Assembly: GCF_036699995.1 (NCBI RefSeq)
Contig: NZ_CP144906.1
Location: 853,501-917,500 of the forward strand
Direction of reading: 5' to 3'
DNA: 64,000 bases
Source of the DNA: Clostridium beijerinckii
GTDB lineage: Bacteria > Bacillota > Clostridia > Clostridiales > Clostridiaceae
Below the pieces are notes generated by a model. It saw only the letters and a list, made by a program, of their open reading frames with translations. It did no database searches and had not been told where the DNA came from. Position numbers and translations under genes: made by a program. This document shows positions 8,585-17,019 of this stretch, piece after piece (positions within the stretch are counted from its first letter, which is position 1; the number at the start of each line of letters is the position of its first letter).

Positions 8585-9826
8585 TTACTGATGAGTTGGT
8601 TGATTTTTAGAGGTAAATGCACTTGAGGATTTAGTGTTATTTTCTCTATTTAAAAGATTATTAGTGATTAAATAATAAACACACGCTAGTAAAAGTACAC
8701 TGCAACTTGCAATTGTAATTCCAATAACACCAAATGAATGATATACAGAGGTACTTATCCATGAACCAAGGGACCCACCTAAGTAATATCCAACCATGTA
8801 AAGGGAATTTAATCTACTGTGATTTTGGAGACTAAGTTTATAAATACGTCCTTGGTTTAAAGACATATTCATTCTTGAACCAACATCTAAAGTAAAGGTC
8901 ACAAGAATTATAATTATAAGTTTAGACCAGCCTATACCTAAGATTAAAAAAGAGATAAACATTATAGCTAAAGCAAAAAGGTTCCATAAGCTTACTTTTT
9001 TGCTATTTGTAAGTTTTCCAGAAAATCCAGCGGCTAACGCACCTGCTATACCTAAAAAGCCGAAGAGTCCAACTATTGCACTTCCATAATTATAAGGAGA
9101 ACTTTCTAAAATAAAGGACAATGAGACCCAGAAAATATTAAAGGCACAAAAGGCAGCAGCACCAAAAACTATTGTTTCTCTTAATACTTTTTCTTTTTTT
9201 AATAATGGAGGTAAAGATAGTATGATATTTTTATATGAACTTTCCTTTTCTACATTATCCTTTGGGAGAGAATAAAATAAGTATACTGCAAAAATTAATA
9301 GAACTATTGCTGCAAATTCATGTACTCCTCTCCAGCCAATTAATTGGCCTAGAACTCCACCTAGAACTCTACCGAGTAAAACTCCAAGAAATACTCCGGT
9401 TAATAAGTGACCAACTATTATACCTCGTTTTTCTGACGAAATATTTGACGAAACAAATGGGATTATAAGCTGTGCCGAAACACTTGAAATCCCCATAAAA
9501 AAGCCTACAATTACTATTAAATTAAAGGTAGAGACTAAAGTCATTAAATATAATAATATAGCTGAACAAATAATACTTAAAATGACTAATAGTTTTCTAC
9601 TATACCTGTCTCCTAGTGGAACAATGAACAACAATCCCATTGTATAGCCCATCTGTATAGCTGTTACAAGCTTACCAGATGATGAAGCAGGCATAAAAAA
9701 ATCATTGGAAATATTGGTCAATAAAACTTGATCGTAGTACAAATTAGCTACTATAATTGCACAAATAATTGATAAAATTAATAATAATTTGTTTGAAAAA
9801 TTTTTGTTTTCTAAAGCTTTATTCAT
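8585..9826 (-). CDS. MFS transporter, drug-efflux type
   Basis: This 413-residue, 12-helix major facilitator protein has the loop 2-3 motif GDRYSRKLLVI near residue 75 and family-typical small-residue helices. It resembles the YgaY/YnfM-like efflux carriers and is a clear paralogue of the MFS gene at 32836 (both open with a VANLYY motif after the first helix). The start is the inner ATG, eight bases from GAGGAAG; a GTG two codons earlier is too close to the site. It is divergent from an XRE/MmyB-type regulator, a common arrangement for efflux genes controlled by their neighbour. The exported compound is not known. Confidence 0.87.
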   Translation of the reverse strand: MNKALENKNFSNKLLLILSIICAIIVANLYYDQVLLTNISNDFFMPASSSGKLVTAIQMGYTMGLLFIVPLGDRYSRKLLVILSIICSAILLYLMTLVSTFNLIVIVGFFMGISSVSAQLIIPFVSSNISSEKRGIIVGHLLTGVFLGVLLGRVLGGVLGQLIGWRGVHEFAAIVLLIFAVYLFYSLPKDNVEKESSYKNIILSLPPLLKKEKVLRETIVFGAAAFCAFNIFWVSLSFILESSPYNYGSAIVGLFGFLGIAGALAAGFSGKLTNSKKVSLWNLFALAIMFISFLILGIGWSKLIIIILVTFTLDVGSRMNMSLNQGRIYKLSLQNHSRLNSLYMVGYYLGGSLGSWISTSVYHSFGVIGITIASCSVLLLACVYYLITNNLLNRENNTKSSSAFTSKNQPTHQ

Positions 9827-9897
9827 TTTCACATCTTCCTCTCTATAGCTTATGAAGATAGTGTATAATGAAAGTATTATTTTAAATAGAACCTAAG

Positions 9898-9912
9898 TTA
9901 TCATATGATTAA
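9898..9912. promoter_or_regulatory. Candidate operator palindrome between the divergent MFS and XRE genes
   Basis: TTATCATATGATTAA is a near-perfect inverted repeat about 75 bp upstream of the MFS start, in the region where control of either gene would act. It shares TTATCAT with 8477-8491. Assignment to the XRE regulator is an inference. Confidence 0.35.
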
Positions 9913-9937
9913 TAATACTATGTTTAGCAGACCTTAA

Positions 9938-10014
9938 TCATAATTCTAAAAATATTGCAAGAATTTTAGCCGCAATTGTGAAATGTGCATTGTGAATTAC
10001 AACATATATAATAA
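9938..10014 (+). repeat. Dispersed intergenic repeat, copy 1
   Basis: This copy runs from TCATAATTCTAAAAATATTG through GAATTTTAGCCG and ATGTGCATTGTGAATTACAA to an ATATATA end. It matches copies at about 24.5 and 32.7 kb over roughly 75 bases, but lacks one 7-base ATTGTGA-type unit that they contain. The left AT-rich end found in the other two copies is missing or diverged. It is non-coding and sits just upstream of the XRE gene, whose transcript may begin inside it. Confidence 0.8.
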
Positions 10015-10048
10015 TAAAGTTTATATGAATAGAGATGGGGCGGTAATA

Positions 10049-10867
10049 ATGATATCTAAAAACAAAGAACTTGGATTATTTTTAAAAAAGAAAAGATCCA
10101 CATTAAGACCAGAACAATTTGGACTCAAATTTGATAAAAAAAGAAGGGTGAAAGGATTAAAGAGAGAGGAAGTCGCTGATTTAGCTGGAGTAAGTATTGA
10201 CTGGTATGTGCGTATTGAACAAGGACAAGATGTTAATCCATCAATAGATGTGTTACTTTCCTTGAGTAGAGTTTTGCAATTAAATAATGAAGAAAAAATA
10301 TATTTATTTAATTTATCAGATAAGAAATTACCTGTAGAAGACTTTGCAGCTGTTACTATTTCTAATACATTACAAAAATTCTTAGACAATCAAAATCCAA
10401 GTATAGCTTATGTTACTGATAGTAAATTAACAATGATTGGATGGAATATGGCGGCACTAAAAGTTTATGGTAATTATGAAGAAATGAATGAAAAAGAAAG
10501 AAACTCGGTTTGGAGAGCTTTTAATGATGATTATCTAAAAGAACTGTTAGATAATTGGGAAGGGCATTCTAAATTGCGTGTTGAACAATTGAGAGCAAAT
10601 TACGGCTATTATGAGAATGATAATACAATAAATGCAATTATAAATGAATTAAATGAAAAAGATCCTCTATTTAATAAATGGTGGAATAATCAAGGTATTA
10701 TGGGAACACCAGAAGGTCAAAAACTTTTGCATCATCCTTTAGTAGGGGATTTATACTTAAGTTATATTTCATTTAGGTCCACAGAAATAGAGGGAGCAAG
10801 TATCACCATTCAAATGCCTATAGATGATGACACGAAAAATAAATTAAAACAGCTTATCTTAGAATAA
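10049..10867 (+). CDS. XRE-family regulator with MmyB-like ligand-binding domain
   Basis: This 272-residue protein has an N-terminal helix-turn-helix (about 25-65, LKREEVADLAGVSIDWYVRIEQG). The C-terminal MmyB-type domain, which in relatives binds lipid-like or other ligands, includes YVTDSKLTMIGWN, a tryptophan-rich NKWWNNQGI stretch and the HHPLVGDLYLSY motif. These regulators usually control a neighbouring oxidoreductase or transporter gene; here the divergent neighbour is an MFS pump. The frame is open further upstream, but the ATG following GATGGGGCGG is the best-supported start. Copy 1 of a dispersed repeat lies directly upstream. Confidence 0.88.
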   Translation: MISKNKELGLFLKKKRSTLRPEQFGLKFDKKRRVKGLKREEVADLAGVSIDWYVRIEQGQDVNPSIDVLLSLSRVLQLNNEEKIYLFNLSDKKLPVEDFAAVTISNTLQKFLDNQNPSIAYVTDSKLTMIGWNMAALKVYGNYEEMNEKERNSVWRAFNDDYLKELLDNWEGHSKLRVEQLRANYGYYENDNTINAIINELNEKDPLFNKWWNNQGIMGTPEGQKLLHHPLVGDLYLSYISFRSTEIEGASITIQMPIDDDTKNKLKQLILE

Positions 10868-11078
10868 ATAATATTTATCATTAAGCTTATTGCTCTTAAT
10901 GGAATCATAATTATGCCATATTTTTAGCACAAGAATTCAGAATAATGTATCACGTTATTTCTTTCCAGTAATAGTCATAAAAGCTCTGTAAATTATAAAT
11001 TGATTTATAAAGTTAACTTGTAACAAAAACGGAAGTGAGTTATAATTGTTGATAATATCAATTAATTTGGAGGCGAAT

Positions 11079-11966
11079 ATGAGAAACGAAGAGATAATTA
11101 GAAAAGAGGTAAGATTAATTGTGAGAGAATTAGGGCTGCTTAATCACAATTGCTTAAATTCTGAATTGACACTAGCTCAAGCTCATATATTAAATTACAT
11201 AAAACAAAATGGAAAAACTCCTTTTAATGAATTGCTAATAAATTTGGGTATTGATAAGGCTTCATTAAGCAGGATACTTAATAATCTGGAGGCTAAAAAT
11301 TATTTGGAGCTGAAGAAATCTGAAGCTGATAAAAGAATGAAAGATATTTGTATTCTTCCATTAGGTATTGAGGCTATAAATAGTGGAGACCATGAAGCAA
11401 ATAAATTTATTAATGATATTTTAAATTTAGGTGATAGTGAGGATACAGAAAATATTGTAGGAGCATTTAGATTATTTCGCGTTCTTGCATTAAAAAACAA
11501 TCTCAAGAAGAATGATTCTAGAATATTAATAGAAAGAATTTCTGAAAATTATATAAAAGAAGCAATTAAATTAGCAACAGAAGTATTTACTAATGAGCAA
11601 AGTATTCCAGCAGAATTGGTTCCAGTGAGTGAAAATTTAAAACCAATTTGGTGGTGCGCAAGAGTGGGAGAAGATATTATTGGCGTAGTATCAGCATGGA
11701 AAGAAAAAGACAAATGGCATTGGGGAAGATTTGCCGTTGATAAAAGATTGAGAGGCATAGGAATAGGTCAAAAGCTTGCTATAGCTTCATTAAAAGAAAT
11801 TTTTAATTCTTATACTGACGAAATTTACATTGAAGCAAGAGATGCAACTCTAAATATGTTAATGAAATTTGAATGCAAAGTAATTGGAGAGGCAGAAGAT
11901 TTTTATGGTGAACCTGTAACTCCAATAATATTAAGTAAAAATAATTTTATTAAGAGATGTAATTAA
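11079..11966 (+). CDS. MarR-type regulator fused to a GNAT acetyltransferase
   Basis: This 295-residue two-domain protein carries a MarR winged helix (about 1-140; FNELLINLGIDKASLSRILNNLEAKNYL) followed by an acetyltransferase domain (about 150-290). The latter contains the acetyl-CoA binding motif RLRGIGIGQKLA and the ARDATLNMLMKFECKVIGE end typical of GNAT enzymes. The fusion is a known architecture in Firmicutes; the substrate and operator are unknown. The start follows TTTGGAGGCGAAT; an upstream in-frame start at 11046 lacks a site. The gene is monocistronic and followed by a strong terminator. Confidence 0.88.
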   Translation: MRNEEIIRKEVRLIVRELGLLNHNCLNSELTLAQAHILNYIKQNGKTPFNELLINLGIDKASLSRILNNLEAKNYLELKKSEADKRMKDICILPLGIEAINSGDHEANKFINDILNLGDSEDTENIVGAFRLFRVLALKNNLKKNDSRILIERISENYIKEAIKLATEVFTNEQSIPAELVPVSENLKPIWWCARVGEDIIGVVSAWKEKDKWHWGRFAVDKRLRGIGIGQKLAIASLKEIFNSYTDEIYIEARDATLNMLMKFECKVIGEAEDFYGEPVTPIILSKNNFIKRCN

Positions 11967-12111
11967 AGAAAAGCATCAATTTAATTTAGTAGCAAAAGAT
12001 TATTTTAAAGGCAATATTACTAACTAAATCATAAAAATTATCCTTTTTATATGAAACTAGTTTGAACATAATTTATGAGGCAAACTTAGTTAGCGATTAA
12101 CTCAGCAGTGA

Positions 12112-12162
12112 AACTCATGAAAATCTAACATTTTGATTTTCGTGAGTTATTTTAGTTTTTTT
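12112..12162 (+). terminator. Intrinsic terminator after the MarR-GNAT gene
   Basis: AACTCATGAAAATC pairs with GATTTTCGTGAGTT (14 bp, one G-U), followed by ATTTTAGTTTTTTT. It lies in the 303-base gap before the DnaD-like gene; nothing else was seen there apart from the AGGAGGAG ribosome binding site at the far end. Confidence 0.85.
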
Positions 12163-12269
12163 AAAGTTATAGAAAAAAATTTATAAATATTATGTTATTT
12201 TATGAATTGGGACATATATCTTAATTGAAAAGAATAGAAAAATAAAAATTTTTAGGAGGAGCAATTAAG

Positions 12270-13049
12270 ATGAAAGAGAGAAGATATGTAAGATTCAGAG
12301 TTGATATGTATGAGGATACAAAATTTAAAATAATAGATAGAATGCCAGAAAGAGATGTTATTTATTATATTTGGACTAGAATTGTAATTTTAGCTGGGAG
12401 AGTTAATCTAGATGGCAACTTATATATGTCAAAGAACATTCCATATACATTAAAGACTTTAGCTATAGAATTTAATAGAGATGAAAATCAAGTAAAATTG
12501 GCATTAGATACATTTATAGATTTAGAAATGGTCGAAGTTGTTGAAGAAAATATTTATAAAGTAAAGAATTTTGCAAAGCATCAAAATATCAAAACAAAGG
12601 TAAAAGATATCACTGAGGATAAAGAAAAAATGAGTAAAAAGGATAGTAAGTTAAAAAGCGAAGAGACTAAAAGTGTTGAAAATATCTATGATGAAAAACA
12701 TGATGGTGAAGAAGAGATTGGCAATGAAATTATTGAAAAGCAACAGCGGAAAGATAACAATGCGGGTGATATAGAGAATACCGGTGAGACTAAGAATAAC
12801 ATAGAAATTAAAAATGCAGGAATCAGCGATAATAAGAACATAATAAGCACGGGAAAAATTAATAGCGGACTGAAAGACCATATCCCTGTACCTTTAATAA
12901 TGAATAAAAATAAGAAGTCAAAGAAAGATGTAAGGAAAAATACTGATATTCAGGTTACCGACGAGGAGGATGATGAATTCGGTTTTTATGAAGGGGATAG
13001 GAAGCCTTTAGGTAAAGGCGAAAGTGTATTTAGTGAGTTTTCTTTTTAG
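12270..13049 (+). CDS. Phage replisome-organizer N-terminal (DnaD-like) domain protein, isolated
   Basis: This 259-residue protein has an N-terminal domain (about 1-110) like the phage replisome organizer family: RYVRFRVDMYEDTKFKIIDRMPERDVIYYIWTRI is cut here to its key pieces RYVRFRVDMYED, IDRMPERDVIYYIW and LALDTFIDLEMVEV. In phages such proteins help load the replicative helicase. The rest (about 115-259) is highly charged and low in complexity, rich in Lys, Glu and Asn, with an acidic DEEDDEFGFYEGD near the end; no second DnaD domain is evident. There are no neighbouring phage genes. It may be a prophage relic or a domesticated host gene. The start follows TTAGGAGGAG. Confidence 0.75.
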   Translation: MKERRYVRFRVDMYEDTKFKIIDRMPERDVIYYIWTRIVILAGRVNLDGNLYMSKNIPYTLKTLAIEFNRDENQVKLALDTFIDLEMVEVVEENIYKVKNFAKHQNIKTKVKDITEDKEKMSKKDSKLKSEETKSVENIYDEKHDGEEEIGNEIIEKQQRKDNNAGDIENTGETKNNIEIKNAGISDNKNIISTGKINSGLKDHIPVPLIMNKNKKSKKDVRKNTDIQVTDEEDDEFGFYEGDRKPLGKGESVFSEFSF

Positions 13050-13111
13050 CTTAAAAAGAAAAATACGACTTAATATTTGATTTACGTGCAAGGGTTGGAG
13101 TCATAACTATT

Positions 13112-13139
13112 CCCCACGAAATTTTGATTTTTCATGAGG
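13112..13139 (-). terminator. Hairpin between convergent genes
   Basis: Read on the minus strand, CCTCATGAAA pairs with TTTCGTGGGG (10 bp with G-U pairs). There is no clean T-run, so it is only a possible terminator for the LysR gene or the opposing gene. Confidence 0.35.
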
Positions 13140-13154
13140 AATTCAGCTAATATT

Positions 13155-14027
13155 TTAAGTTCTTTTATATGGTGTATTTAGCTCGGTCATTTCAATGAAT
13201 TTTGAAAGTGAGTTAGTCATTAAAGAATCTTTCCGCCTTATAAAAAATGTTTTTGTAGTGTTATATTTATCGGGCACTGAGAATGATTTTAGAAGTCCTT
13301 TCTTTTCATAATCTTCAATAGTGGACTTTGGTACAAATGATGCACCAAGATCAGCAATAACGCCTTCAATAATAGAAGTTAAATTATTAAATTCCATATA
13401 TCGAATATTATGAACGCCTTTAGATTTAAGCCAGTTTTCAAGTTGTGTTCTATTAGGGCATCCTGCTGTACTCATCAAAAATGGTTTTGAATATAGATCT
13501 TCTATATTATCATATTTAGGATTTGATATTAGTACTAAGGTTTCTTCGACTACAAGTTCACTTACGATATTTTCATCGCTAAAGGATTGAGCTTTGACAA
13601 AAGCACCATCTAACTGGAAATGTTTTATTTTATAAATAAGTTCATCTGATTGACTTGTTATAAGAGATAGATCGACTTTAGGGTAAGCTTTATGATACTG
13701 AGATAAGATTTCAGGAAGACGTATTGCAGATACTGTGTGAACAGCACCAATTGATAAACTTCCTGAAGGATCGCAACAATCATTTAAGGCTTTATCAGCT
13801 TCATCCAATAAATAAATGATTTTTTCGGCATAAGCTAGTAATTTCTCACCTGTAGGAGTTAAAATCATACCCCGCTGTCTATAAAAGAGTTGTGTATTTA
13901 AATCAGACTCTAATTGTTGAATTCTAGCTGTAACATTAGATTGAACATATCCCAGAGCCTGCGCAGCCTTTGTTATGCTGCCTGCTTGAGCAACAGCTCT
14001 GAAAATTCTTAATTCACTACTTTCCAT
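13155..14027 (-). CDS. LysR-family transcriptional regulator
   Basis: This 290-residue protein has the LysR helix-turn-helix at its N-terminus (ELRIFRAVAQAGSITKAAQALGYVQSNVTARIQQLE, key residues about 5-40) and a periplasmic-binding-like effector domain (about 90-290, LSIGAVHTVSAIRLPEIL). It is divergent from a 14-helix MFS pump gene 184 bp away, the classic layout for a LysR regulator controlling its neighbour. The start has a TTGGAGTGAT site. The effector is unknown. Confidence 0.9.
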   Translation of the reverse strand: MESSELRIFRAVAQAGSITKAAQALGYVQSNVTARIQQLESDLNTQLFYRQRGMILTPTGEKLLAYAEKIIYLLDEADKALNDCCDPSGSLSIGAVHTVSAIRLPEILSQYHKAYPKVDLSLITSQSDELIYKIKHFQLDGAFVKAQSFSDENIVSELVVEETLVLISNPKYDNIEDLYSKPFLMSTAGCPNRTQLENWLKSKGVHNIRYMEFNNLTSIIEGVIADLGASFVPKSTIEDYEKKGLLKSFSVPDKYNTTKTFFIRRKDSLMTNSLSKFIEMTELNTPYKRT

Positions 14028-14211
14028 TTTATCACTCCAATATATAAATCACTAAAAGTGAATCTTGATATCTTATATAATCATTTTACATGATATATAA
14101 TCTCTTGTAAACTATGTATAGAAAACAAAATTAAATGGCTTCGATGGGATTAATCATATAAGGGGTTATCTACACTCGAAAATTTATTCCATTTATAAAT
14201 AAGGAGATTAT

Positions 14212-15663
14212 ATGACAAATTCTAAATCACACAAATGGAGCATTCTACTTGTTGTTACATTAGTTTCATTTATTACAAATTTAGATTCTACTATTGTAAT
14301 AATAGGTTTGCCTAATATGATGGAAGGATTAAATATTTCAGTAACTACTGGATTGTGGATAATTACTGGTTACATTATTGCAAGTACAGTTTTAATATTG
14401 CCTGCTGGAAAATGGGCAGATACAGTTGGAACAAAGCGTATTTTCGTGTTAGGACTTATAATTTTTGCAGTTGGTACAATACTTTGTGGAATTGCAGACT
14501 CAGGATTGACTTTAAATTTATATAGGCTAATTCAAGGAGGTGGAGCAGCATTAGCAATGGCAACTGCAACTCCAACTATAATTAAGACTTTTCATAGTAA
14601 TGAGCTTGGGCTAGCCTTGAGTATTAATGCTACTTCATGGGTTATTGGAGCAATAATTGGACCAGTAGCTGGTGGTGCTCTAATTAGCAGCTTTGGTTGG
14701 AGATCAATATTCTTTATTACAGTACCTTTTGTACTTCTTTGCATAATTGGAGCATTTTTAGTAATGGAAGAGACTAAACCTAATATTAATCAAAAAAATG
14801 ACTGGATTGGGATATTAACATTTAGCTTAGGTTTAATATTAACGATGATAGTACTTTCAGAAGGACAATCATTAGGATGGGTATCATATAAAACTTTAGG
14901 GCTATGTATAGTTACAATTTTATTATGGGTTGCATTTATAATCACAGAATTACGCGTAGAAAATCCATTATTTAATTTCAAGCTGCTCCTGTACAGAAAT
15001 TATTCAATTGGACTTGTAATTACATTATTTTATTGTATTGCATATTTTTCATTACCTTTATTGTTGAGTATATATTTGCAAAGTGCATTACATTTAAGTC
15101 CAACTATGTCAGGGCTATTGATGATTTCACTATCTGTACCACAGCTTATATTGGGTCCGTTTGCAGGTAAACTTGTAGATAATATCGGATCATTAAAGAC
15201 TCTTACATTTGGAATTGTGTTTCTTATTATAGGAATATTCTTTCTTGGAAATCTTGGGGGAGAGCTATCAGTTAAAGCTATAGTTACACCACTAATATTA
15301 TTATCAATAGCAAATGGCCTAGCTTGGCCGTCGTTAGCGAAAACTGTATTGTCAGCAGTGCCTAAAGAACAATCTGGTTCAGCATCAGGGATGCATTATA
15401 CTATAATGAATGTTGGTAAAGCATTAAGTCAGACATTAGCCATATTAACAATAGAAGTTATTATACCTGCGGATGTAGTCTCTAAGGCAATTATAGGTAT
15501 GGGAAGCTTTGCTAATGTAAATATAAGTGGAAATTTAGTTAAGTCTATAGATTCCGGTTTCAGATTTTTTACAATTTTCTTTGTAGTTGCACTAGGGTTA
15601 AGTTTATTTCTTTTATATTCTAAAAGAGGAGAGAATATTAAAGAAAGAGTTGATATGGCATAG
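14212..15663 (+). CDS. MFS multidrug transporter, DHA2 (14-helix) family
   Basis: This 483-residue protein matches the drug:H+ antiporter-2 family: an opening helix with LDSTIVIIGLPNMMEGL, the loop motif GKWADTVGTKRIFVLG, and the helix-5 antiporter motif near GAIIGPVAGGALISSFGWRS. It would export hydrophobic or toxic compounds across the cytoplasmic membrane. The start follows ATAAGGAGAT. It is divergent from the LysR gene, and a nitroreductase gene follows 153 bp downstream on the same strand, so efflux and reduction of the same toxic compound could be linked (inference). Confidence 0.9.
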   Translation: MTNSKSHKWSILLVVTLVSFITNLDSTIVIIGLPNMMEGLNISVTTGLWIITGYIIASTVLILPAGKWADTVGTKRIFVLGLIIFAVGTILCGIADSGLTLNLYRLIQGGGAALAMATATPTIIKTFHSNELGLALSINATSWVIGAIIGPVAGGALISSFGWRSIFFITVPFVLLCIIGAFLVMEETKPNINQKNDWIGILTFSLGLILTMIVLSEGQSLGWVSYKTLGLCIVTILLWVAFIITELRVENPLFNFKLLLYRNYSIGLVITLFYCIAYFSLPLLLSIYLQSALHLSPTMSGLLMISLSVPQLILGPFAGKLVDNIGSLKTLTFGIVFLIIGIFFLGNLGGELSVKAIVTPLILLSIANGLAWPSLAKTVLSAVPKEQSGSASGMHYTIMNVGKALSQTLAILTIEVIIPADVVSKAIIGMGSFANVNISGNLVKSIDSGFRFFTIFFVVALGLSLFLLYSKRGENIKERVDMA

Positions 15664-15816
15664 GTTATGGTACGTTATTTATTAATTTATATCTTTAGAT
15701 ATCATTAAATAGGCAAAGAAAATTGATTGCAAGGTTTTAATCACTTTTCTAATATCCAAGATTAGCATTTTATTTGAATTAGACTTAGAATATAATTATT
15801 AAAAGGGAGGATTAAT

Positions 15817-16401
15817 ATGGAAAATGTAATTGAAAATATAAAATCAAGAAGAAGTATAAGAAAATACAAAAAGGAACAAATAAAAGATGAGGAACTATTT
15901 ACAATCTTAGATTCAGCAAAACATGCACCAAGTGGAGGTAACTCTCAAACATGGCAATTTACTGTAGTTCAAAATAAAGAAATTCTTTTAGAGTTAAATG
16001 GATATATTAAAGAAGCTTTTGAAAAGCTTGAAGTTGATGAAAATACCTATAAAAGTAAAAAAGCAGGTAAAGTTGCATCGAAGAAAGATGACTACAATTT
16101 TTATTACAACGCTCCAACATTGATTATAGTATCGAATGAGTCTAACTATAGTAATGCAATGGCAGATAGTGCTTGTGCTATAGAAAATATGCTTTTAGCC
16201 GCAAATTACTTGGAACTTGGAGCATGTTGGATAAATCAATTAACATGGTTTGACAATGATGAAAATGTAAGAAAGTTACTTACACGCTTAGGAATTTCAG
16301 AAAAACATAAGGTTTGTGGGTCTATTTGTATTGGTTATATAGATGGTATTAAGCCAGAGAAAAAAATATTGAAGGAAAATACAGTGACAATTATAAGATA
16401 A
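15817..16401 (+). CDS. Nitroreductase family protein
   Basis: This 194-residue protein has the classic N-terminal FMN motif (IKSRRSIRKYKKEQI) and HAPSGGNSQTWQF near residue 35, plus the ACAIENMLLAANYLELGACWI core near 120. The fold is a homodimeric FMN enzyme using NAD(P)H to reduce nitroaromatics, quinones or flavins. It starts after AAAGGGAGG and ends before a strong terminator shared with the convergent MerR gene. It is unfused, unlike the ferredoxin-linked paralogue at 7450. Confidence 0.9.
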   Translation: MENVIENIKSRRSIRKYKKEQIKDEELFTILDSAKHAPSGGNSQTWQFTVVQNKEILLELNGYIKEAFEKLEVDENTYKSKKAGKVASKKDDYNFYYNAPTLIIVSNESNYSNAMADSACAIENMLLAANYLELGACWINQLTWFDNDENVRKLLTRLGISEKHKVCGSICIGYIDGIKPEKKILKENTVTIIR

Positions 16402-16491
16402 TAGGGAATTATATTTATATTGACTTATAAAATATCATCAAATCAATTAATAGTTGGTTTAGTAATTTGAACTTTACATTAACTTCATACC

Positions 16492-16535
16492 ATCCACTAA
16501 AATCTAAAGTTTAGATTTTAGTGGGTGATTTTTTT
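16492..16535 (+). terminator. Intrinsic terminator of the nitroreductase gene, overlapping the end of merR-type gene
   Basis: A 17-bp near-perfect stem (ATCCACTAAAATCTAAA with TTTAGATTTTAGTGGGT) is followed by seven T residues on the plus strand. Its right arm contains the stop codon and last codons of the convergent MerR gene, so one DNA segment serves as terminator and coding end. Confidence 0.88.
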
Positions 16536-16922
16536 ATTATTATGCTTTTCCTTTAGAGTATGTTTTTTATGTTCAATGAAAGCTAATTGTCTTTCAATCT
16601 CTTCCTTTTTTGCTAAAAGTATTTCCTCTTGTTCTAAAACAATGGAATAACGTTCTTTAAGTCCCATTTTATCTTCATTAGATAGATCAATATAATGGCG
16701 AATTAGATCAATTCCCATTCCTGTACTTCGCATACATTGAATCATTCGTAATCTCATAATTTGATCATCAGAAAATAAACGAATATTATTCTTATCTCGA
16801 GCTATTCCTTGGAGTAATCCGATATCTTCATAATAACGGATAGTAGGCTTGGATAGTTTAGTTATTTTAGAAACTTCATTGATTGTATATTTGGGGTCGG
16901 ATCCATAAATAAAATTTTCCAT
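16518..16922 (-). CDS. MerR-family transcriptional regulator
   Basis: This 134-residue protein has the MerR winged helix (YTINEVSKITKLSKPTIRYYEDIGLL, key residues about 12-38, and NNIRLFSDDQIMRL) followed by a coiled-coil helix (about 80-125) rich in Glu and Lys. There is no metal-binding cysteine cluster, so it resembles the aldehyde- or redox-responsive AdhR/NmlR branch. The divergent gene is an aldehyde dehydrogenase, and a dyad of MerR type lies between them, so it probably activates that gene when aldehydes are present (inference). It starts after TTAGGAG. Confidence 0.88.
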   Translation of the reverse strand: MENFIYGSDPKYTINEVSKITKLSKPTIRYYEDIGLLQGIARDKNNIRLFSDDQIMRLRMIQCMRSTGMGIDLIRHYIDLSNEDKMGLKERYSIVLEQEEILLAKKEEIERQLAFIEHKKHTLKEKHNNKKITH

Positions 16923-16943
16923 AAAAAAATCTCCTAAAATTTC

Positions 16944-16971
16944 TTGACTTAAAGTTACTTGAATGTATTAA
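16944..16971 (+). promoter_or_regulatory. MerR-type promoter and operator for the aldehyde dehydrogenase gene
   Basis: TTGACT (16944-16949) is followed by the inverted repeat CTTAAAGT-T-ACTTGAAT (16948-16964), then a weak -10 (TATTAA at 16966). A dyad between the -35 and -10 boxes is the hallmark of MerR-activated promoters, which bind the regulator there and realign the promoter. The exact -10 is uncertain. Confidence 0.5.
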
Positions 16972-17019
16972 AGTGATTATAGCATATAGAAATATGAAAT
17001 TCAATTTGGAGGCAAGGGA

